A stretch of 64,000 nucleotides of DNA from Streptomyces candidus (GTDB taxonomy: Bacteria > Actinomycetota > Actinomycetes > Streptomycetales > Streptomycetaceae). The notes beneath the pieces are model-generated. The model saw only the letters and a list, made by a program, of their open reading frames with translations, was not told the origin of the DNA and made no database searches. The translations under genes were made by a program, and so were the position numbers. Positions within the stretch are counted from its first letter, which is position 1. Each line of letters begins with the position of its first letter. Location of the stretch: the NCBI RefSeq assembly GCF_014207445.1, contig NZ_JACHEM010000010.1, forward strand, positions 124,001-188,000, given 5' to 3'. Of this stretch, positions 52,390-61,305 are shown one piece after another.

Positions 52390-53844
52390 TCAGGACAACG
52401 CGGCCCGCATCACCCCGCGCGCGATCGGCGCCGCCAGGCCGCCACCCGTGATCTCCCCCCGTACCGCCGTCGCATCCTCCACCACCACCGCGACCGCCAC
52501 CCCCGCCTGCCCCGCGTCCGCCTTCTGCGCCCAGGAGATGAACCATGCGTAGGGGATACCGGAGTTCCCCACCCCGTGCTGCGCGGTGCCCGTCTTTCCG
52601 CCGACGGTCATCCCGGGAATCGCGGCGTTCTGCCCGGTACCGTTCTCCACGACGTCGACCATCATCCGCTGCAACCGCAGGGCGGTGGAAGGACTCATCA
52701 CCTGCTGGTACGTCCGGATCCCCCGCTGCGAGACCACGCTTCCGGACCTCGTGCTCGTACTCTCCACCAGGTAGGGGCGGTTGAGGTCGCCGCCATTGGC
52801 GACCGCCGCGGCCACCATGGCCATCTGCAGTGGTGTCGCCCGGGTGTCGAACTGACCGATGGACGACAGTGCGAGCTGGTCGGCCGTCATCTCCTTGTCG
52901 AAGTTGCTCACGGTCACCGGCGACGGAATCCGGATCCCCCGGTCGTTGAAGCCGAACCGTCCCGCGGTGTCCCGCATCCTGGTCAGCCCGACCCGCACGC
53001 CCAGGTTCGCCATCACGGTGTTGCACGAGACGCGGATGGCGTACGCCAGTGACGCCCGCTCGCAGCCGCTCGACTCGTTGGGCAGCGTCGTGCGCGTTCC
53101 GGGCAGGACGTACGGGTCCGGTGTGTCCGTCGGCGCGTCCACGTCGGTCACCACGTCCGTGTCCAGGGCCGCCGCAGCCGTCACGATCTTGAAGGTGGAA
53201 CCGGGCGGATAGGTCTGCCGGATCGCCCGGTTCAGCATGGGCTGGCTGCGCGACGCGTTCAGCCGTGACCAGGCGTTCGCGACGGACGCGTCCGTGCCCG
53301 ACAGCAGGCCCGGATCGTACGAGGGGCTGCTGACCAGGGCGAGGATGCGTCCTGTGGCGGGTTCGATGGCCGCGACCGCGCCCCGTCGGCCGCCGAGGCC
53401 CGTGAACGCGGCCCGCTGCGCCGCCGCCCGGATCGTGGTGGCGACCTGCCCGCCCGGCTGCCGTTTGCGGGTGATCTCGGTCCACAGCGGCAGCGGGGAG
53501 AGCATGGGGTCGGTGCCGGAGAGCACGGCGTCCTCGGCTGCCTCGACGAAGGCGGTGCCGTACGTCTGCGAGGCGTAGCCGGTCACCGGGGCGTACAGCG
53601 GGCCCTGGAGGTAGGTGCGTTCCCACCTCAGCTGCTCGCCGGTGTCCTTGGAACCCGTCACGGACTTCCCCTCGACGAGGATGTCCCCACGGGGCTGTTC
53701 GTAACGGACGATGTTCTTGCGCCGGTTGGCCGGATTGTCGTCGAGTACGTCCGCCTGGAGGACCTGGACGCGAGCGGCGTTGAGGAGGAGGGCGATGAGG
53801 AGCAGCAGGCAGCAGGCGGCGGCCCGCCGGATGTAGCGGATCAC
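52390..53844 (-). CDS. Penicillin-binding protein, class B transpeptidase (PbpA/FtsI-like)
   Basis: The 484-residue protein has one N-terminal membrane helix (AAACCLLLLIALLLNAARV) and a short pedestal domain. The transpeptidase domain carries the motifs STFK (about residue 217), SCN (about 273) and KTGT (about 421). It cross-links peptidoglycan outside the membrane. The preceding FtsW/RodA-type gene overlaps its ATG by four bases (ATGA), so the two form the usual glycosyltransferase/transpeptidase couple. Confidence 0.95.
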   Translation of the reverse strand: MIRYIRRAAACCLLLLIALLLNAARVQVLQADVLDDNPANRRKNIVRYEQPRGDILVEGKSVTGSKDTGEQLRWERTYLQGPLYAPVTGYASQTYGTAFVEAAEDAVLSGTDPMLSPLPLWTEITRKRQPGGQVATTIRAAAQRAAFTGLGGRRGAVAAIEPATGRILALVSSPSYDPGLLSGTDASVANAWSRLNASRSQPMLNRAIRQTYPPGSTFKIVTAAAALDTDVVTDVDAPTDTPDPYVLPGTRTTLPNESSGCERASLAYAIRVSCNTVMANLGVRVGLTRMRDTAGRFGFNDRGIRIPSPVTVSNFDKEMTADQLALSSIGQFDTRATPLQMAMVAAAVANGGDLNRPYLVESTSTRSGSVVSQRGIRTYQQVMSPSTALRLQRMMVDVVENGTGQNAAIPGMTVGGKTGTAQHGVGNSGIPYAWFISWAQKADAGQAGVAVAVVVEDATAVRGEITGGGLAAPIARGVMRAALS

Positions 53845-55325
53845 GGCTTCGGGGCCTCCCGCTTCGGCAACTTCCGCTGTGTGGGGTTCAGTTCGGCCAG
53901 ATCACGGACCCGCACCGCCGCGACCTCGCCGGTGTCCGCCGTCACCGCCCGCGGGCTGCGTGCCGAGTCGCTGACCCGGATCAGCAGCGCCACGATGATC
54001 CAGTTGGTGACGACGGAGGAGCCGCCCTGCGCCAGGAAGGGCATGGCCATGCCGGTCAGCGGGATCAGGCCCATCACGCCGCCCGCGATGACGAAGACCT
54101 GGAGCGCCACGATCGAGGCGAGGCCGATCGCCAGGAGGCGGCCGAAGGGATCGCGCAGCGCGAGGCCCGCCCGGTAGCCGCGGGCGACGAAGAGCGCGTA
54201 CAGCAGGAAGAGGGCGGTGAGGCCGGTCAGGCCGAGTTCCTCGCCGGCCGTCGCGAGGATGAAGTCGGACTTGGCCGCGAAGCCGATGAGGATCGAGTGG
54301 CCGAGACCCAGGCCCGTGCCGAGCATGCCGCCGGCCGCGAACGCGAAGAGGGACTGGGCGAGTTGCCCCGGCCCCTGGCCCGCCTCGATGGAAGCGAAGG
54401 GGTTGAGCCAGTCGGCGACCCGGCTGTGCACGTGCGGCTCGAACGAGCCGACGGCGTACGCGCCCACGGCCGCGAGCAGCAGACCCACCGCGATCCACCC
54501 GGTCCGGCCGGTCGCCACGTACAGCATGATCACGAACAGACCGAAGAAGAGGAGCGAGGTGCCGAGATCGCGCTCCAGGATCAGCACCCCCACGCTCAGC
54601 AGCCAGATCGCGACGATCGGGCCCAGTACCCGGCCGGTGGGCAGCTGAAGGCCTTTGAGGAGGAAGGTGCGGCCGGTGTACGCGAGCGCGTGGCGGTTCG
54701 CGGCGAGGTAGGCGGCGAAGAAGACGGCGAGCAGGATCTTCGCGAACTCGCCCGGCTGGAAGGAGAATCCGGCCAGCCGGATCCAGATCTTCGCCCCGTT
54801 GACCGCCGGGAAGAAGATCGGGATCACCATCAGCACCAGGGCGGCGGCGCAGGAGAGGTAGGCGTAGCGCTGGAGGACGCGATGGTCGCGCAGCAGGACC
54901 ACGACGGCGATGAACAGGGCCACCCCGAGCGTGGACCAGGTCAGCTGGGTGAAGGCCGCCTGGTCCTCGGGGGTTTCCAGGTCCAGGCGGTAGATGAGGA
55001 CCAGGCCGATGCCGTTGAGGAGGACGGCGATGGGCAGCAGGAGCGGGTCGGCGTACGGGGCGCGGAAGCGGACCGCGAAGTGTGCGAGGACCGCCAGGAC
55101 GCCGAGGCCCGCCCCGTACCGCAGGGCGTCGGGAGGTGCGGCGCCGGTCTTGCCGAGGCCGGTCGCGCAGTAGCCGAGCACGGCGATGAAGACGGCGCCG
55201 ACGAGGAGCGACAGCTCTACTCCGCGACGCTTGGCGAGGCGGACGCCGGGCGGGGGCACTGCCCCGCCCGGCTCGCGCCCGGCCGGTCTGTCGCTGCCCG
55301 GCCGGTCCGTCGGCGTGACCTTCAT
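53841..55325 (-). CDS. FtsW/RodA/SpoVE-family peptidoglycan polymerase
   Basis: The 494-residue protein has at least ten membrane helices (ELSLLVGAVFIAVLGYCATG, LTWSTLGVALFIAVVVLLRD, GPIVAIWLLSVGVLILERDLGTSLLFFGLFVIMLY). It carries the SEDS motifs: the conserved aspartate region in LERDLGTS and the end AQGGSSVVTNWIIVALLIRV. SEDS proteins polymerise lipid II. Start ATG 55325 (MKVTPTD) is chosen over 55334. It is co-translated with the transpeptidase and, given the family context in Streptomyces, may serve sporulation or hyphal septation. Confidence 0.94.
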   Translation of the reverse strand: MKVTPTDRPGSDRPAGREPGGAVPPPGVRLAKRRGVELSLLVGAVFIAVLGYCATGLGKTGAAPPDALRYGAGLGVLAVLAHFAVRFRAPYADPLLLPIAVLLNGIGLVLIYRLDLETPEDQAAFTQLTWSTLGVALFIAVVVLLRDHRVLQRYAYLSCAAALVLMVIPIFFPAVNGAKIWIRLAGFSFQPGEFAKILLAVFFAAYLAANRHALAYTGRTFLLKGLQLPTGRVLGPIVAIWLLSVGVLILERDLGTSLLFFGLFVIMLYVATGRTGWIAVGLLLAAVGAYAVGSFEPHVHSRVADWLNPFASIEAGQGPGQLAQSLFAFAAGGMLGTGLGLGHSILIGFAAKSDFILATAGEELGLTGLTALFLLYALFVARGYRAGLALRDPFGRLLAIGLASIVALQVFVIAGGVMGLIPLTGMAMPFLAQGGSSVVTNWIIVALLIRVSDSARSPRAVTADTGEVAAVRVRDLAELNPTQRKLPKREAPKP

Positions 55326-55421
55326 GCCCGGCAACGTAGCAAGCGTTCGGGCTGAATGTCCGTAAATGTCATCGAGGGTGTACGGGAGTCCCGGGGCTGT
55401 GCGCGTCGGCCGGGGGCCGGG

Positions 55422-55796
55422 TCAGCACCAACGCGGGTGGTGGCCTTTCCTCGGGACGATGTACCGGGCGGATCCCCAGGCCCAGGTGCCGTCGGTCAGC
55501 TGGTACCACTGGTTGTTGCCTCCGACGTGGTCGCCGCGGGTCTTGCAGAAGATGTGGACGATCGCCCCGTACGGCTCGGTGCGGATGATGCGGCTGCTCC
55601 GGGTGGGCTTGTCGCGGAGCTTGAGGCCCGGCTTGGCGATGACGCGGCCCTCGGTGCGCCGGGGGTGCTCGGCGGCAGGGGCGTTTTCCGTGGCCGGGGG
55701 AGCGGGGGCGGCGACTGCGGGGGCCGCGGCGAACGCGCCGGTGGCGGCCATCGCGCCCGCGGTGAGGAACAGCGCGGTCTTCTTGAGGATGAGCAT
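55422..55796 (-). CDS. Secreted SH3-like domain protein
   Basis: The 124-residue protein has a signal peptide (MLILKKTALFLTAGAMAATGAFAAAPAVA). The mature part contains a bacterial SH3-like fold: GLKLRDKPTRSSRIIRTEPYGAIVHIFCKT, NQWYQLTDGTWAWGSARYI. A single cysteine pair could form a disulfide. Such proteins bind cell-wall peptides or regulate wall enzymes. Its start at 55796 follows GGAGG. Codon bias and the signal peptide support it. Confidence 0.85.
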   Translation of the reverse strand: MLILKKTALFLTAGAMAATGAFAAAPAVAAPAPPATENAPAAEHPRRTEGRVIAKPGLKLRDKPTRSSRIIRTEPYGAIVHIFCKTRGDHVGGNNQWYQLTDGTWAWGSARYIVPRKGHHPRWC

Positions 55797-55892
55797 GTTG
55801 CCTCCTGGGAGGAGAGGCTGGGCCCCGGTGCGGGACGCAGCCCTCAACTCGCTTCGTCCACCCTAGAATCGACACTTATTGATCGCAAAGTG

Positions 55893-57236
55893 TCACTTTG
55901 TGTTGCTTTTTTCTGGCCTGCTCTCGACGGGGCAGGTGGTGGAACCGCCGTACTCGGGCAGTGCGAGCGTCGCCACCGCCCCGCCGCCCGGCGCGTTGTG
56001 GAACGTCAGCCGGGCCCCGATCGCCTCCGCCTGACCGAGCGCGATGGTCAGCCCGAGGCCATGTCCGCCCTTGCTGCCGCCCGCCTCGGTGCGGAAGCGC
56101 TGGGGGCCGTGCTCCACCAGGTACGCCGGATAGCCGTCACCGTGATCACGCACGGTGACCACCGGCCCCTCCACGGTCAGCAGGACCGGGGCGCGGCCGT
56201 GCTTGTGCGCGTTGGCGACGAGATTGCCCAGGACGCGTTCGAGGCGTCGCCGGTCGGTCTCCACATGCGCGTCGCGCACGATCCTGACCTCGGTGGCGGG
56301 CGCCGTGCCCGGCGCGGACGCAGGATCCGCCGTACCCGTCGCGCCGGTGCCCCGTACGGCCCGCTCGGCGAGCGGTCCCAGCGGGTGCACGTCCAGCTGG
56401 AGCCGCTCGTTGCCCGAGTCGAGCCGGGAGATCTCCAGCAGGTCCTCGGTCAGCCGTCGCAGCGTGGCCACCCGGTCCCGCACCAGCTCGGACGGCCGGC
56501 CCGGCGGCAACAGCTCGGCGGCGGCCGTCAGGCCGGTCAGCGGTGTCCGGAGTTCGTGGGCCACGTCGGCGGTGAAGCGCTGCTCGCTGAGCAGCTTGCC
56601 CTGGAGGGTCCCGGCCATGGTGTCGAGGGCGCCGGACACCGTGGAGACCTCGTCCTGGTGGCGGGCGGGGTCCCGGTTGCGCGGGTCGTTCACCCGGGCA
56701 TCGAGGTCGCCCGCGCCGATCCGCCGGGCGACCCGGGCGGTCTGGTGCAGTCTGCGGGTGACCCTGGTGACGGCGAACGCGCCGACCAGGAGCGTCGCCC
56801 CGATGGCCAGCACGGACGAGCCGATGATGGCCCGGTCCAGGCCGGTGATGGTCTCGACGCTCTGCCGGTAGTCCATCGCCACGGCGAGCGCGCGCCCGTC
56901 CGCGGGCCGGGCCGCCCACATCCGGGGACGGCCTTCGAGGTCGTTCCCCACCTGGCTGCCCTGCTTGCCCTGGAGGGCGAGATCGCGGAGTGCGGAGGGC
57001 AGGCCCGGCAGGTCGAGCCCGGCGCCGCGCGGCAGCGCCTCACCCGCCTCGTACGCCTCACTGGCCCGCTCCAGCTTGTCCAGCACCTTCTCGCGGGCCT
57101 GTTCCACGGTCTGGTGCGTCACCGACACGTGAACGAGCGCGCCCAGGAAGAAGGCGAGGAGGCAGCAGATGACGGTGAGGAAGGCGAGCGCCTTCCAGGT
57201 CAGCGACGCGGTCCAGGCAGGCCACCGCAACCGCAT
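55893..57236 (-). CDS. Sensor histidine kinase (CseC-like)
   Basis: The 447-residue kinase has an N-terminal membrane helix (ALAFLTVICCLLAFFLGALVHV) and an extracellular sensor of about 100 residues. A second helix (IIGSSVLAIGATLLVGAFAV), HAMP, the HisKA box RFTADVAHELRTPLTGLTA and an HATPase domain (NLVANAHKHG, DHGDGYP, GGHGLGLTIALGQ) follow. The N box has Asn-Ala-His-Lys-His. It begins five bases after the upstream lipoprotein gene. No response regulator gene is adjacent, in contrast to the cseABC arrangement that the lipoprotein/kinase pair resembles. Confidence 0.88.
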   Translation of the reverse strand: MRLRWPAWTASLTWKALAFLTVICCLLAFFLGALVHVSVTHQTVEQAREKVLDKLERASEAYEAGEALPRGAGLDLPGLPSALRDLALQGKQGSQVGNDLEGRPRMWAARPADGRALAVAMDYRQSVETITGLDRAIIGSSVLAIGATLLVGAFAVTRVTRRLHQTARVARRIGAGDLDARVNDPRNRDPARHQDEVSTVSGALDTMAGTLQGKLLSEQRFTADVAHELRTPLTGLTAAAELLPPGRPSELVRDRVATLRRLTEDLLEISRLDSGNERLQLDVHPLGPLAERAVRGTGATGTADPASAPGTAPATEVRIVRDAHVETDRRRLERVLGNLVANAHKHGRAPVLLTVEGPVVTVRDHGDGYPAYLVEHGPQRFRTEAGGSKGGHGLGLTIALGQAEAIGARLTFHNAPGGGAVATLALPEYGGSTTCPVESRPEKSNTK

Positions 57237-57241
57237 CCGTC

Positions 57242-58135
57242 TCACCGCTCCCACCGCCCCGCATCGCGCTCCGAGCCGCGTCCGGCTCGCTCCGACTCCG
57301 TTACCGTCCCTGCCGTCGGCCCCTTCCCGCCACCGGGGCCGAGCCCTGCCCCTGGCGCCGGCTCCGATCCGGATTCCGGCTCCGGCCCCATGCCCGGTCC
57401 GGTGCCCGGCCCCGTCCCATGGCCCGTTCCGCTCTCCGTTCCGGTCTCCGGAGCCGTTCCGCTCTCCGTTCCGGGCGACCAGCCGCTGTGCACGATCTGG
57501 TCCTGGGTGGCGAGCATCGCGTGCTGGCGGGCGTCCCAGGTCCAGGCCGTCCGGTACTCGTAACCGGAGATTCCGGCGGGCACTCTCAGCACCAGGTCCC
57601 GGCCCGCGAAGGCCACGCTGATCACGGCGTCCGACGTGCCCAGGATCCGGGTCAGCCCGCCCTCCTCGGCGAGGTACGCCCGTATCGCCAACTGGCCCTG
57701 CGGCATGGTGACGCCGATGATCAGCTCGTCGCGCCCGTCGCCCGTCAGGTCGCGGTAGTACGGGGGCAGCACCGGACACTCCCGCGGCTTCTCGCGGCAG
57801 GCGTCCAGCTTCGTCACCGTGTCCTTGTAGAGGCCCGTGGGGCCGCTGTACGTATCGGGGTGCGCGGCCGTCTCCGCCTTCACCACCGCCACCGGGTCCA
57901 CCTTGTGCACATCGCCGTCCGGCACCTCGATGCCCTCGGCCCGCTCCGTCTCTCCCACCCCGTAGTCCTCGGCGGGAGCCTTGGCGGGCGGCAGGGTCGG
58001 CCACAGCCGCACCGGCCCGACGGCCGTCGGTACGGCCCCCGCGCTCTTCAGCTCGCCCGCTTGCGCGCAGCCGACGGCGGCCCCGGCCAGGAGCACCAGA
58101 GCTGCGGCGGCCCGCACGGCCCGTGCCGGCAGCAT
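57242..58135 (-). CDS. Lipoprotein (CseA-like position)
   Basis: The 297-residue protein has a lipoprotein signal (RAAAALVLLAGAAVGC, Cys about residue 22). A globular domain follows with DLTGDGRDELIIGVTMPQGQLAIRAYLAEEGGL and WTWDARQHAMLATQDQIVHSGW. The C-terminal 75 residues are Gly/Thr/Pro/Glu-rich repeats (GTGPGTGPGMGPEPES). It lies just upstream of the sensor kinase gene. By analogy with CseA it may restrain the kinase, though sequence similarity to CseA was not tested. Confidence 0.75.
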   Translation of the reverse strand: MLPARAVRAAAALVLLAGAAVGCAQAGELKSAGAVPTAVGPVRLWPTLPPAKAPAEDYGVGETERAEGIEVPDGDVHKVDPVAVVKAETAAHPDTYSGPTGLYKDTVTKLDACREKPRECPVLPPYYRDLTGDGRDELIIGVTMPQGQLAIRAYLAEEGGLTRILGTSDAVISVAFAGRDLVLRVPAGISGYEYRTAWTWDARQHAMLATQDQIVHSGWSPGTESGTAPETGTESGTGHGTGPGTGPGMGPEPESGSEPAPGAGLGPGGGKGPTAGTVTESERAGRGSERDAGRWER

Positions 58136-58281
58136 GCGCGAGGCCGGGGCGGGGTGCGCCGCGGGACGGGCCCGAAAGACGGGCCCCGCCCTTCGGGCCG
58201 GGCCCGGACGCCGACCGGGCCGACGCGGTTGGACGATCAAGGACTCCCCTCCCTGCCGGCGCACTGCTGCACGCGGTCGGC

Positions 58282-58888
58282 TCAGAAGATGATGGTGTCG
58301 GAGCGACGGCCGTTCTTGATCGGGCCTTCGCAGGTGATGAGCCGTAGCTCGGGGCGGTCGGTCTTCCCATAGACCTTTTCGTAGGTAAGTCCTTTTTGTC
58401 TACTTGTCGGATCTCGCGGATCCCGAACCCGACGGTGCTGCCGTCCGCCCGGTCGACGTCGATCGGGTCGCCGACGGCCACCCTGGCGACATCGCGGGGC
58501 ACGGCCGGGCCCCTTGCGGTGTCGTAGTGCGCGACCAGGATCGAGGCGCCCGTCCCGCCGGGGGTGACCGAGCCGGTGTACCAGCCGGGCCTCCCGGCGT
58601 CGGCGACCGGCGGAACCTCCCGCGGTTGGTCCTCGTCCAGGTCCAGGCCGGGCACGGTGCTCGCGCGTACCCCCGCGGCGGGGACGGACAGCCCGGCCGG
58701 GAGGGCTTGAGTGCGTCCCCGGCCTTGTTCTGGCCCTGCCCCTGGTCCGGGTGTTGTTCCTGGCCCGGGACGGAGGGCCCGGAAGAGGCGGGGTCGGCGG
58801 TGACGTTCCTGACGTGCACGTCCGGCACCGGGACGGTCGGCCTGCCACTCCCGGTGCAAGCGACGTGGAAGCTCACCCCTCTTGTCAC
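58282..58888 (-). pseudogene. Class F-like sortase with two frameshifts
   Basis: Three frames carry one protein. The first (58888 to about 58715) gives an N-terminal linker. The second (about 58710-58385) gives LPAGLSVPAAGVRAS, WYTGSVTPGGTGASILVAHYDTA with the catalytic histidine, and GDPIDVDRADGSTVGFGIREIRQVDKK. The third gives YEKVYGKTDRPELRLITCEGPIKNG with the catalytic cysteine in LITC. The first break lies at CCCTCCC, the second at a run of five A. One base added at each would restore a single frame. The usual membrane anchor is not obvious at the N-terminus. Sequencing error is possible. Confidence 0.7.
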
Positions 58889-58949
58889 GGCCGACCGACG
58901 GTGCTCGTCGCCGCGGAGTGCACCCCGCCCCCGGGGTTCTCAGGGGCTA

Positions 58950-59288
58950 CTACTGGTAGGGATTCTGCTGCCGGGGCGTTTCGCCGGGTCCCTGGCCGTG
59001 CGCCTGATTCCCGCCGTGGACTCCCGGTGGTCCCTGCATGCCCGGCTCCCCCTGGACGGCCTGCGTCCGGAGGCGCTCGGCCTCGTCGCGCTCCACCCGC
59101 CGCTCGGCCCCGCAGAACGTGCACTGGGTGGTGTACTTCGACGAGACCGTGAACAACGGGACGAAGAACAGCGTGAACTTCGTGACCCGCTTGCGCAGCG
59201 CGTGCGCCGCCGGGTTGCCGCACTGCCCGCACAGCAGCATCAGCATCGCCATCTGGTGGACGTACCCCTTGGTGCCAAAGATGATCAT
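58950..59288 (-). CDS. Zinc-ribbon domain protein
   Basis: The 112-residue protein starts MIIFGTKGYVHQMAMLMLLC. It has two C-x2-C pairs (CGQC and CTFC about 40 residues apart) and a hydrophobic middle, KFTLFFVPLFTVSSKYTTQC. The C-terminal 40 residues are Gly/Gln/Pro-rich. It is a known conserved actinobacterial type with a zinc-ribbon split around a short membrane-like stretch. The function is unknown. Confidence 0.8.
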   Translation of the reverse strand: MIIFGTKGYVHQMAMLMLLCGQCGNPAAHALRKRVTKFTLFFVPLFTVSSKYTTQCTFCGAERRVERDEAERLRTQAVQGEPGMQGPPGVHGGNQAHGQGPGETPRQQNPYQ

Positions 59289-59506
59289 CGCGCCCCCGAT
59301 CCCCGGACGCGTTGCCCGCGCCTCGGCCGGTACCGCTCCGGCCGTACCCGGAGAACGCCCCGCGTGCCCGTCGAGTTCCCGCCGGTCACCGGAAACGGCC
59401 GTGCGGCGGCCCGGCTCGGTCGACTCCCGGTCAACTCCCTTCCGTAATTGTTCAGTTGTTGCCCCGAAGCCCTTCCTCCTGTTCCCATGTCAGGGGGTGA
59501 TGGACG

Positions 59507-60286
59507 ATGAAGCCACTGCGCGTCGTACCCGGCCGCGGTCCGGTCGGCGCCCGGCTGTACGTCGGTCTCGCCGACGGCCGCAGCCTCGCCTGGTACGACC
59601 GGGACACCGGCCGGGTGAGCCTGCTCGCGGACGGGCGGCGCGACGACGTGCTGGCCGCGCTCGCGCCGTACGTCACCGGCCCCGTCACCGTCGGCCCGCC
59701 GCCCGTCCCCACCCCTGCCGACCTGGTGCGCCTCGCCCTGCACCCGGACGACGACCTGGCTCCCAACCGTCCCGGCGAGGCCCTGCACACCGCGCTCGCC
59801 GACGTTCCGCCCGCCCGCCGCTTCCGCTCCGATCCGCGCCGCGAGCGCCTCGCCGCCCTGCAAGCCGTCGGCGACGAACTCGACACCCTGGAGGGGGCGG
59901 GCTGGCGCGTCCTGCACAGCGTTCCGCTCCCCGGGCAGGCTCACCTCGACCACCTCCTGATCGGCCCTGCCGGTCCCTTCTCCGTCCACACCGTTCCCGG
60001 CCGCCGCCGCTTCCACGCCGACACCCCCGCCGGCGCGACCCATCTGCGCCGCGCGGCCCGCGACGCCGAACGCGCCTCCTTCGTGCTCGCGGCGGCCGTC
60101 CGCCCGGTGCTGGCCGTGGCCGGGACCTCCCGCGTCGACGCCGGGCCACCGTCCGGCGACGTACTCCTGCTGTCCGAGAGGGAGGCCCGGACCGCCCTGG
60201 CCCGCCTGGGCGGCGTACTGAAGCCGGCCGACATCGAGTCCCTGTACGCGTCGGCCCGCGACCGGCACACCTGGCTGCGGGCATAG
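59507..60286 (+). CDS. NERD-like (nuclease-related) domain protein
   Basis: The 259-residue protein has a lineage-specific N-terminal half (VGARLYVGLADGRSLAWYDRDTGRVSLL). A nuclease-related domain follows in the second half (WRVLHSVPLPGQAHLDHLLIGPAGPFSVHTVPGRRRFHAD), where the D-H-L-L-I-GPAG segment matches the NERD core (DHLVVGP.GVFVI). The catalytic Asp/Glu/Lys set is only partly visible. It lies next to the NHEJ genes but on the opposite strand to the ligase-polymerase gene; a role in DNA metabolism is speculative. Confidence 0.7.
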   Translation: MKPLRVVPGRGPVGARLYVGLADGRSLAWYDRDTGRVSLLADGRRDDVLAALAPYVTGPVTVGPPPVPTPADLVRLALHPDDDLAPNRPGEALHTALADVPPARRFRSDPRRERLAALQAVGDELDTLEGAGWRVLHSVPLPGQAHLDHLLIGPAGPFSVHTVPGRRRFHADTPAGATHLRRAARDAERASFVLAAAVRPVLAVAGTSRVDAGPPSGDVLLLSEREARTALARLGGVLKPADIESLYASARDRHTWLRA

Positions 60287-60378
60287 CACCTCGTCCGCGG
60301 GGTGCCTGCGGCTTCGCGAAGGCCACAGCGCCCGCGCCCGGTCCCGGTGTCCAAACGGCGGGGAGCCCGCGCGATGCC

Positions 60379-61272
60379 TCACGGGGCCGGCAGGGCCCGC
60401 GCCCGGTTGGGGTCGAGCAGTGGTCCGAGGAGATCGCCGTGCCTCTGCAGCCGTACGGGGACGTCCGGCGCCCGGAAGGTCAGCGACGCCGGGGCCGTCC
60501 GCCCCGCCTCCACCTCCTCCCACGTCACCGGCGTGGACACGGTCGGCTCGGCCCTCGCCCGGAGGGTGTAGGGCGCGGCGGTCGTCTTCGCCGCGGAGTT
60601 CTGACTGAAGTCCACGAACACCCGCCCCTTGCGCAGTGCCCGCGTCATCCGGTGCACCACCAGCCCCGGCAGGGACGCCTCCGCCTCGACCGCGAGCGCC
60701 TTCGCGTACGCGCTCACCTGCTCCGACGGCGTGGGCTCCACCGGCACCAGCATGTGCAGCCCCTTGGACCCCGACGTCTTCACCCACGCCCCCAGCCCGT
60801 CGGCGCCCAGCCGCTCCCGCAGCCACAGCGCCACCTCGCAGCACTCCGCCACCGTCGCGGGAGCCCCGGGGTCCAGATCGAACACCATCCGGTCGGCGAT
60901 CGCGGGGCTCTCCGCCCGCCACTGCGGAACATGGAACTCCACCACCAGGTTCGCCGCCCACATCAGCGTCGGGAGGTCCGCCACCAGCACCTGCCGCGAC
61001 AGCACCCCCTCCGAACGGGTGACCTCCACCGTCCGGACCCACGAGGGTTTGCCCGGCGGTGGATTCTTCGCGAAGAACGTCTCGCCCTCCACCCCGTCCG
61101 GGTAGCGCAGGAAGGACATCGGCCGGTCGTGCACATGGGCCAGCAGTGCCCCGGCCGTGGTGGCGACGTAGTGCAGCACCTCGCCCTTCGTCGTGCCGGT
61201 GGCCGGATAGAGCACCTTCTCCAGATTGCTGAGGGCCAGCCGCCGACCCTCCACCTCCGTCATAGGGGACAT
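60379..61272 (-). CDS. LigD-type NHEJ primase-polymerase domain protein
   Basis: The 297-residue protein is a stand-alone LigD polymerase domain. It has LSNLEKVLYPATGTTKGEVLHYV at the start, RYPDGVEGETFFAKNPPPGKPSW, the metal-binding DRMVFDLDPGA, and TSGSKGLHMLVPVEP. It adds nucleotides or ribonucleotides at broken ends during non-homologous end joining. ATG 61272 (MSPMTEVEG) or 61263 is the start. Only 33 bases separate it from the divergent ku start. Confidence 0.92.
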   Translation of the reverse strand: MSPMTEVEGRRLALSNLEKVLYPATGTTKGEVLHYVATTAGALLAHVHDRPMSFLRYPDGVEGETFFAKNPPPGKPSWVRTVEVTRSEGVLSRQVLVADLPTLMWAANLVVEFHVPQWRAESPAIADRMVFDLDPGAPATVAECCEVALWLRERLGADGLGAWVKTSGSKGLHMLVPVEPTPSEQVSAYAKALAVEAEASLPGLVVHRMTRALRKGRVFVDFSQNSAAKTTAAPYTLRARAEPTVSTPVTWEEVEAGRTAPASLTFRAPDVPVRLQRHGDLLGPLLDPNRARALPAP

Positions 61273-61305
61273 AGCATAAGAATCCCACCGAAAGGGATCA
61301 CGGGC

